Shown here: one piece after another, positions 5,118 through 6,560 of the stretch | Numbering within the stretch: position 1 is the stretch's first letter | Layout of the letters: each line of letters opens with the position of its first letter | NCBI GenBank assembly: GCA_036389695.1 | Contig: DASVWG010000546.1 | Location: 1 to 6,560 of the forward strand | Reading direction: 5' to 3' | DNA from: JALZHR01 sp036389695 | Lineage (GTDB): Bacteria > Acidobacteriota > Blastocatellia > Pyrinomonadales > Pyrinomonadaceae | DNA: 6,560 nucleotides | The notes under the pieces: generated by a model | Seen by the model: the letters and a program-made list of their open reading frames with translations, nothing else | Database searches by the model: none | What the model was told of the DNA's origin: nothing | Position numbers and translations under genes: made by a program

Positions 5118-6560
5118 TCAAACCGATTGCATCGCGCGCAAAATATCTATCATGCCTCTGCCCTGAAAATATCGTTCGCGTCCGAGGTCGGTCGCCGTCT
5201 CGCACAAAATTTGCTTGACGCGCGCGGGCTTTCCTATTAATTCCCTGTGCCGCGCAATCAAAAGCGCCGCCGCGCCGCTGACGTGCGGAGCCGCCATGCT
5301 GGTTCCGTCCATCGACCTGAGCCCGCAGCCGGGAACGGTGCTGGTGATTTTTTCGCCGGGCGCCACCAGGTCAGGCTTAATCCGCCCGTCGCCGGTCGGT
5401 CCGCGGCTGGAAAAATAGCTGACGCCGTACATATGCGGGCTGTCGCGGTGAGTGGCGCCGACCGTTATGACGCCCTGCGCATTGCCCGGGTCGGTGATGC
5501 TTATGCTCCGGTAACCTTCCGAGTATCCGCCTTCCATTTTTGATTCGATATAGCCGTTGTTACCGGCGGCGGCAACGACGATGAGCCCCGAATTTACCAA
5601 TCGCTCGGCTTCCTCGCAAACCGGCGTGCAGCCGCAGGCGAAATTCTTGACCTTGTGTTCAATCGAGAAGCTTAAATTTACCCCGTGCAGATTGAGCTGT
5701 TTGCTGTTCAGGTATTGAGCGAACTGCAAAGCGGCGAGGACGGAAAATTCGTCTCCTTCGCCGATATCGTTGAGCACCCGCAGGTCATAGAGCCGCAGGT
5801 CGGGGCAGACGCCTTTGATGTCGATGTCCTTATAATTGTTTTCGTCTTCATTATAATTTTCTTCGGGTTTCTGAAGATTACCTTCGTCTTTATTAATATT
5901 CGCGACGTCTTTATTAACATTCTCGTCGTCTTTAATAATCTTCGGACTGCCGGCAGCCCAATCGGCGGCAAGGATACCGGCGACGTGCGTGCCGTGCGCA
6001 AAAACCGGAACTTCATACTCTCCTCTGACGTGCGGAATCTCCAGAAAAGGAAGCAATACTTCCCAATCGACGGCGAGTCCTTTCTTTAAGCGTTTTTTTA
6101 ACGTCTGCCTTAATTCCCGTCCCCTTTCTGTTTTTTGGAGACGGTCGCGCAGTTTTTTGGGCAGCGTTCCGTCAATGCTCAGTATTTCACGTATGAGCGT
6201 AAAGTCGTAGGTGTTTAGTATGCGCGTCATATTCTCCGGCTCGCCCTTTTCGTTTAAAAACGCGCTCGCAGCATACTTGTTCGATTTGTCCCTGAGGCGA
6301 AATGCCGGATGCGTCGCGTCGATGCCGCTGTCAATGACCGCCCAGCGAATCTCGTCGCATTTGACTTCGAAAACGCGGCGCGCGGCGTCCGCCTTGACCG
6401 CGTTGGTCGAGCGCCATATCATCGCCTTTGCCGGACGATTGATATTTATCGACCAGACGCAGCGCTTGTGCGCTTCCAAGACGTCCGGCGTCTTTTTCAT
6501 TAATTCGGCGAAAGCTTCGACAATGCCGCGCACATCTTCGAGTATGTTGTTCTTTTTTTT
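5118..6560 (-). CDS. Subtilisin-like S8 serine peptidase, N-terminus outside the window
   Basis: The frame stays open to base 6560, so the gene most likely begins beyond the edge. The only internal starts near the edge are GTG 6533 and ATG 6500, and neither has a ribosome binding site. Numbering from the GTG, the subtilase catalytic triad is complete: Asp68 in WAVIDSGID, His180 in HGTHVAGILAADW and Ser412 in DGTSMAAPHVSGAAAL, with oxyanion Asn325 in VAAAGNNG. The C-terminus (FQGRGMIDILRAM) is the normal end of the domain, so no extra C-terminal domain follows. Odd points are a charged insert of about 90 residues between Asp and His (subtilisin has only about 30 there), the heptad repeat at residues 201-235, and a Cys cluster, CGCTPVC, at 300-306. 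No membrane segment is visible. Together with the adjacent MBL gene this suggests a cytoplasmic protease in a two-component module. The substrate is unknown, and proteolytic activation of its partner or cleavage of host proteins is inference only. Confidence 0.92.
   Translation of the reverse strand, partial: KKKNNILEDVRGIVEAFAELMKKTPDVLEAHKRCVWSININRPAKAMIWRSTNAVKADAARRVFEVKCDEIRWAVIDSGIDATHPAFRLRDKSNKYAASAFLNEKGEPENMTRILNTYDFTLIREILSIDGTLPKKLRDRLQKTERGRELRQTLKKRLKKGLAVDWEVLLPFLEIPHVRGEYEVPVFAHGTHVAGILAADWAAGSPKIIKDDENVNKDVANINKDEGNLQKPEENYNEDENNYKDIDIKGVCPDLRLYDLRVLNDIGEGDEFSVLAALQFAQYLNSKQLNLHGVNLSFSIEHKVKNFACGCTPVCEEAERLVNSGLIVVAAAGNNGYIESKMEGGYSEGYRSISITDPGNAQGVITVGATHRDSPHMYGVSYFSSRGPTGDGRIKPDLVAPGEKITSTVPGCGLRSMDGTSMAAPHVSGAAALLIARHRELIGKPARVKQILCETATDLGRERYFQGRGMIDILRAMQSV
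5829..5933 (-). repeat. 21-bp tandem repeat (five units) inside the S8 peptidase gene
   Basis: Five in-frame 21-bp units encode heptads with approximate consensus K-D-E-x-N-x-N, for example KDDENVN, KDVANIN and KPEENYN. The first two DNA units are the most alike (both begin AAAGACG and end in TTAAT), and later units have diverged. The block is much more AT-rich than its surroundings. It lies between the HGTHVAG motif and the next core segment (GVCPDLRLYDLRVL), where a surface loop is expected. A unit of seven codons keeps the frame whatever the copy number. Confidence 0.85.

Noticed and set aside
5829..5933. CRISPR-like array
   Set aside because: The 21-bp units are contiguous with no spacers, and they are in frame within a conserved gene.
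5685..6089. Plus-strand open frame with a hydrophobic stretch rich in Val, Ile and Phe, resembling a membrane protein
   Set aside because: The hydrophobic run is just the antisense reading of the Asn/Asp/Lys/Glu-rich heptad repeat of the peptidase. It is not evidence of a gene.

Overview
The window reads as ordinary, gene-dense bacterial chromosome of moderately high GC. The genes are packed close together and there is no tRNA, rRNA, insertion sequence or CRISPR array. The style (GC-biased third positions, GH15 enzyme, RDD protein and pyruvate kinase side by side, few Shine-Dalgarno sequences) would fit an Acidobacteriota-like or similar soil bacterium. That is a low-confidence inference, because nothing here is a taxonomic marker.

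The left block, on the plus strand (1-3804), is housekeeping carbon metabolism. It starts with the 3' part of a glycoside hydrolase family 15 enzyme (glucoamylase/trehalase-like; its start lies before the window). A small four-helix RDD-family membrane protein follows, with its start codon overlapping the hydrolase stop codon by one base. After 64 bases comes a complete pyruvate kinase (pyk), preceded by a promoter-like sequence placed so close to the ATG that the mRNA could be leaderless.

A 94-base convergent intergenic region (3805-3898) separates the two blocks. It is unusually rich in inverted repeats: two mutually exclusive strong hairpins that share one arm, a third hairpin, and a long-range 9-bp pairing that encloses the last two.

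The right block, on the minus strand (6560-3899), is a two-gene module. A subtilisin-like S8 serine peptidase (open at the window edge, so its N-terminus is missing) is followed after 25 bases by a ComEC-like metallo-beta-lactamase-fold hydrolase with a strong ribosome binding site. The catalytic residues of both are intact. The peptidase has a large charged insert between its catalytic Asp and His. It also has a 21-bp tandem repeat encoding five K/D/E/N-rich heptads just after the His motif. A protease next to an MBL-fold hydrolase recalls the protease-MBL pairs of known bacterial conflict systems such as AVAST type I. I infer a possible defence or regulated-proteolysis module. The gene that would settle this, a sensor NTPase or similar, would lie beyond position 6560.
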